Part shown: positions 63,330-64,000 of the stretch, piece after piece
Numbering within the stretch: the stretch's first letter is position 1
How the letters are laid out: the number at the start of each line of letters is the position of its first letter
Position numbers and translations under genes: made by a program
Notes under the pieces: model-generated
Databases searched by the model: none
What the model was told of the DNA's origin: nothing
What the model saw: the letters and a program-made list of their open reading frames with translations, nothing else
Source of the DNA: Psychromicrobium lacuslunae
GTDB lineage: Bacteria; Actinomycetota; Actinomycetes; Actinomycetales; Micrococcaceae
DNA length: 64,000 nt
Assembly (NCBI RefSeq): GCF_000950575.1
Contig: NZ_CP011005.1
Coordinates: forward strand, 1,860,001-1,924,000
Direction of reading: 5' to 3'

Positions 63330-64000
63330 CCAGCACGTTTTACCATCGGCGTAGCGTCGCAAGGCTGCTACTTGCCCTGCTGCTTACCGCGCTGCTGAGC
63401 GCGGTCGGCGTGATGCCAGCTTCCGCAGCCTACCCTCGGATAAGCGGCGAGGGATCGTCGTGGGCAGGCAATGCACTGGATCAGTGGAAGGCTAATGTTG
63501 GCAATTCCGGTGCCGTGGTGGATTACGCGCCGAGCGGCTCATCGCAAGGCAGGAAGAACTTCGCTAATGGTTTGGCGGACTTTGCGGTTTCCGAAATTCC
63601 TTATACCGGAGACACCGCTGACCCTCAAGATCAGGGCGTAGAACCCAATTTTAAGTATTCAATGTTGCCGGTGGTCGCGGGTGGAACCTCGTTTATGTAC
63701 AACCTGAAGGTTGCTGGCAAGAGGTTCGAACGCCTGAATCTCTCCCAATCCACTCTGGCCAAGATTTTCAGCGGTCAGATCGATAACTGGAATAATCCGG
63801 CGATCAAGGCGGATAACCCGGGGGTGACACTGCCCAATCAGCGACTCACCGTGGTAGTTCGCTCGGACGGCTCCGGTGCCACCGCGCAGTTCACCCTCTG
63901 GATGCTGCGGCAATTCCCGCAAGATTACGCCAAACTCTGCCAAAGCACCGGGCAGTGCAAGTCGAACAGCGCCACCTCGTACTACCCCACTCAGGGTTTA
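63326..64000 (+). CDS. PstS-like phosphate-binding protein, cut by window end
   Basis: The first 225 residues have a signal peptide (ending PASA-AYP) without a lipobox cysteine, then the PstS pattern: ISGEGSSWAGNALDQWK, VDYAPSGSSQGRKNFANG, FAVSEIPYTG, VVRSDGSGATAQFTLWM. The ligand loops (GSS; SGSSQG; SDGSGA) are those of phosphate-binding proteins. The protein continues past the window; a C-terminal helix like its neighbours' is possible. pstB is not seen and may lie downstream. Confidence 0.86.
   Translation, partial: MTSTFYHRRSVARLLLALLLTALLSAVGVMPASAAYPRISGEGSSWAGNALDQWKANVGNSGAVVDYAPSGSSQGRKNFANGLADFAVSEIPYTGDTADPQDQGVEPNFKYSMLPVVAGGTSFMYNLKVAGKRFERLNLSQSTLAKIFSGQIDNWNNPAIKADNPGVTLPNQRLTVVVRSDGSGATAQFTLWMLRQFPQDYAKLCQSTGQCKSNSATSYYPTQGL

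Overview
The window reads as a contiguous piece of an actinobacterial chromosome of moderate GC (about 57% in ordinary coding lines). Gene content points to the family Micrococcaceae: a mycothiol-type deacetylase (mshB), the succinylase branch of diaminopimelate synthesis (dapC, dapD, dapE), a corynebacterial/arthrobacterial-type GluCD permease pair, a seven-iron ferredoxin next to dapC, and PPK2. The modest GC would fit a Renibacterium- or Psychromicrobium-like relative of Arthrobacter, but I cannot name the species from sequence alone. I saw no rRNA, tRNA, CRISPR array or intact insertion sequence.

Layout. 1-3.7 kb: gluC-gluD, then an AT-rich block with a three-gene operon of small secreted proteins on the minus strand, then a 5'-truncated second gluD. 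3.7-10.5 kb: DAP/lysine genes (dapE, dapD, dapC) with gltA and ferredoxin. 10.6-15 kb: pdxK, mshB, typA. 15.2-23.5 kb: an orphan 73-residue secreted peptide, then a complete oligopeptide ABC transporter (SBP, two permeases, double ATPase) and a second peptide-type SBP. 23.5-26.1 kb: two small minus-strand genes and a stand-alone restriction-endonuclease-like protein. 26.1-34.4 kb: housekeeping (ychF, rmuC, ispH, xseA, xseB, PPK2, alanine-type aminotransferase). 34.5-38 kb: an OpuC-like osmoprotectant transporter. 38.2-41 kb: a GAF-LuxR regulator and two secreted cell-surface proteins (C39-like peptidase, peptidoglycan-binding protein). 41.2-55.4 kb: APC permease, rsgA, Nudix, pirin, a BadF/NagK-type kinase, nitronate monooxygenase, Lrp, an ArsR-type regulator with a coupled small protein, corA, an AlaX-type editing protein, two aldo/keto reductases, and a TetR/SDR pair with clear operators.

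55.6-64 kb: a same-strand run made of a secreted PstS-like binding protein, two large surface proteins anchored by C-terminal membrane helices, PstC-like and PstA-like permeases, and a further PstS-like protein cut by the window end. The last four genes overlap by 1-4 bases. This looks like a Pst-type importer whose extracellular parts are not lipoproteins. It is the most system-like unusual locus here, followed by the small-secreted-protein cassette at 1.6-3.0 kb.

Many starts were moved from the longest reading frame to an internal ATG/GTG/TTG with a better ribosome binding site; these choices are given per gene. All family calls are from motif and sequence recognition; no search was run.
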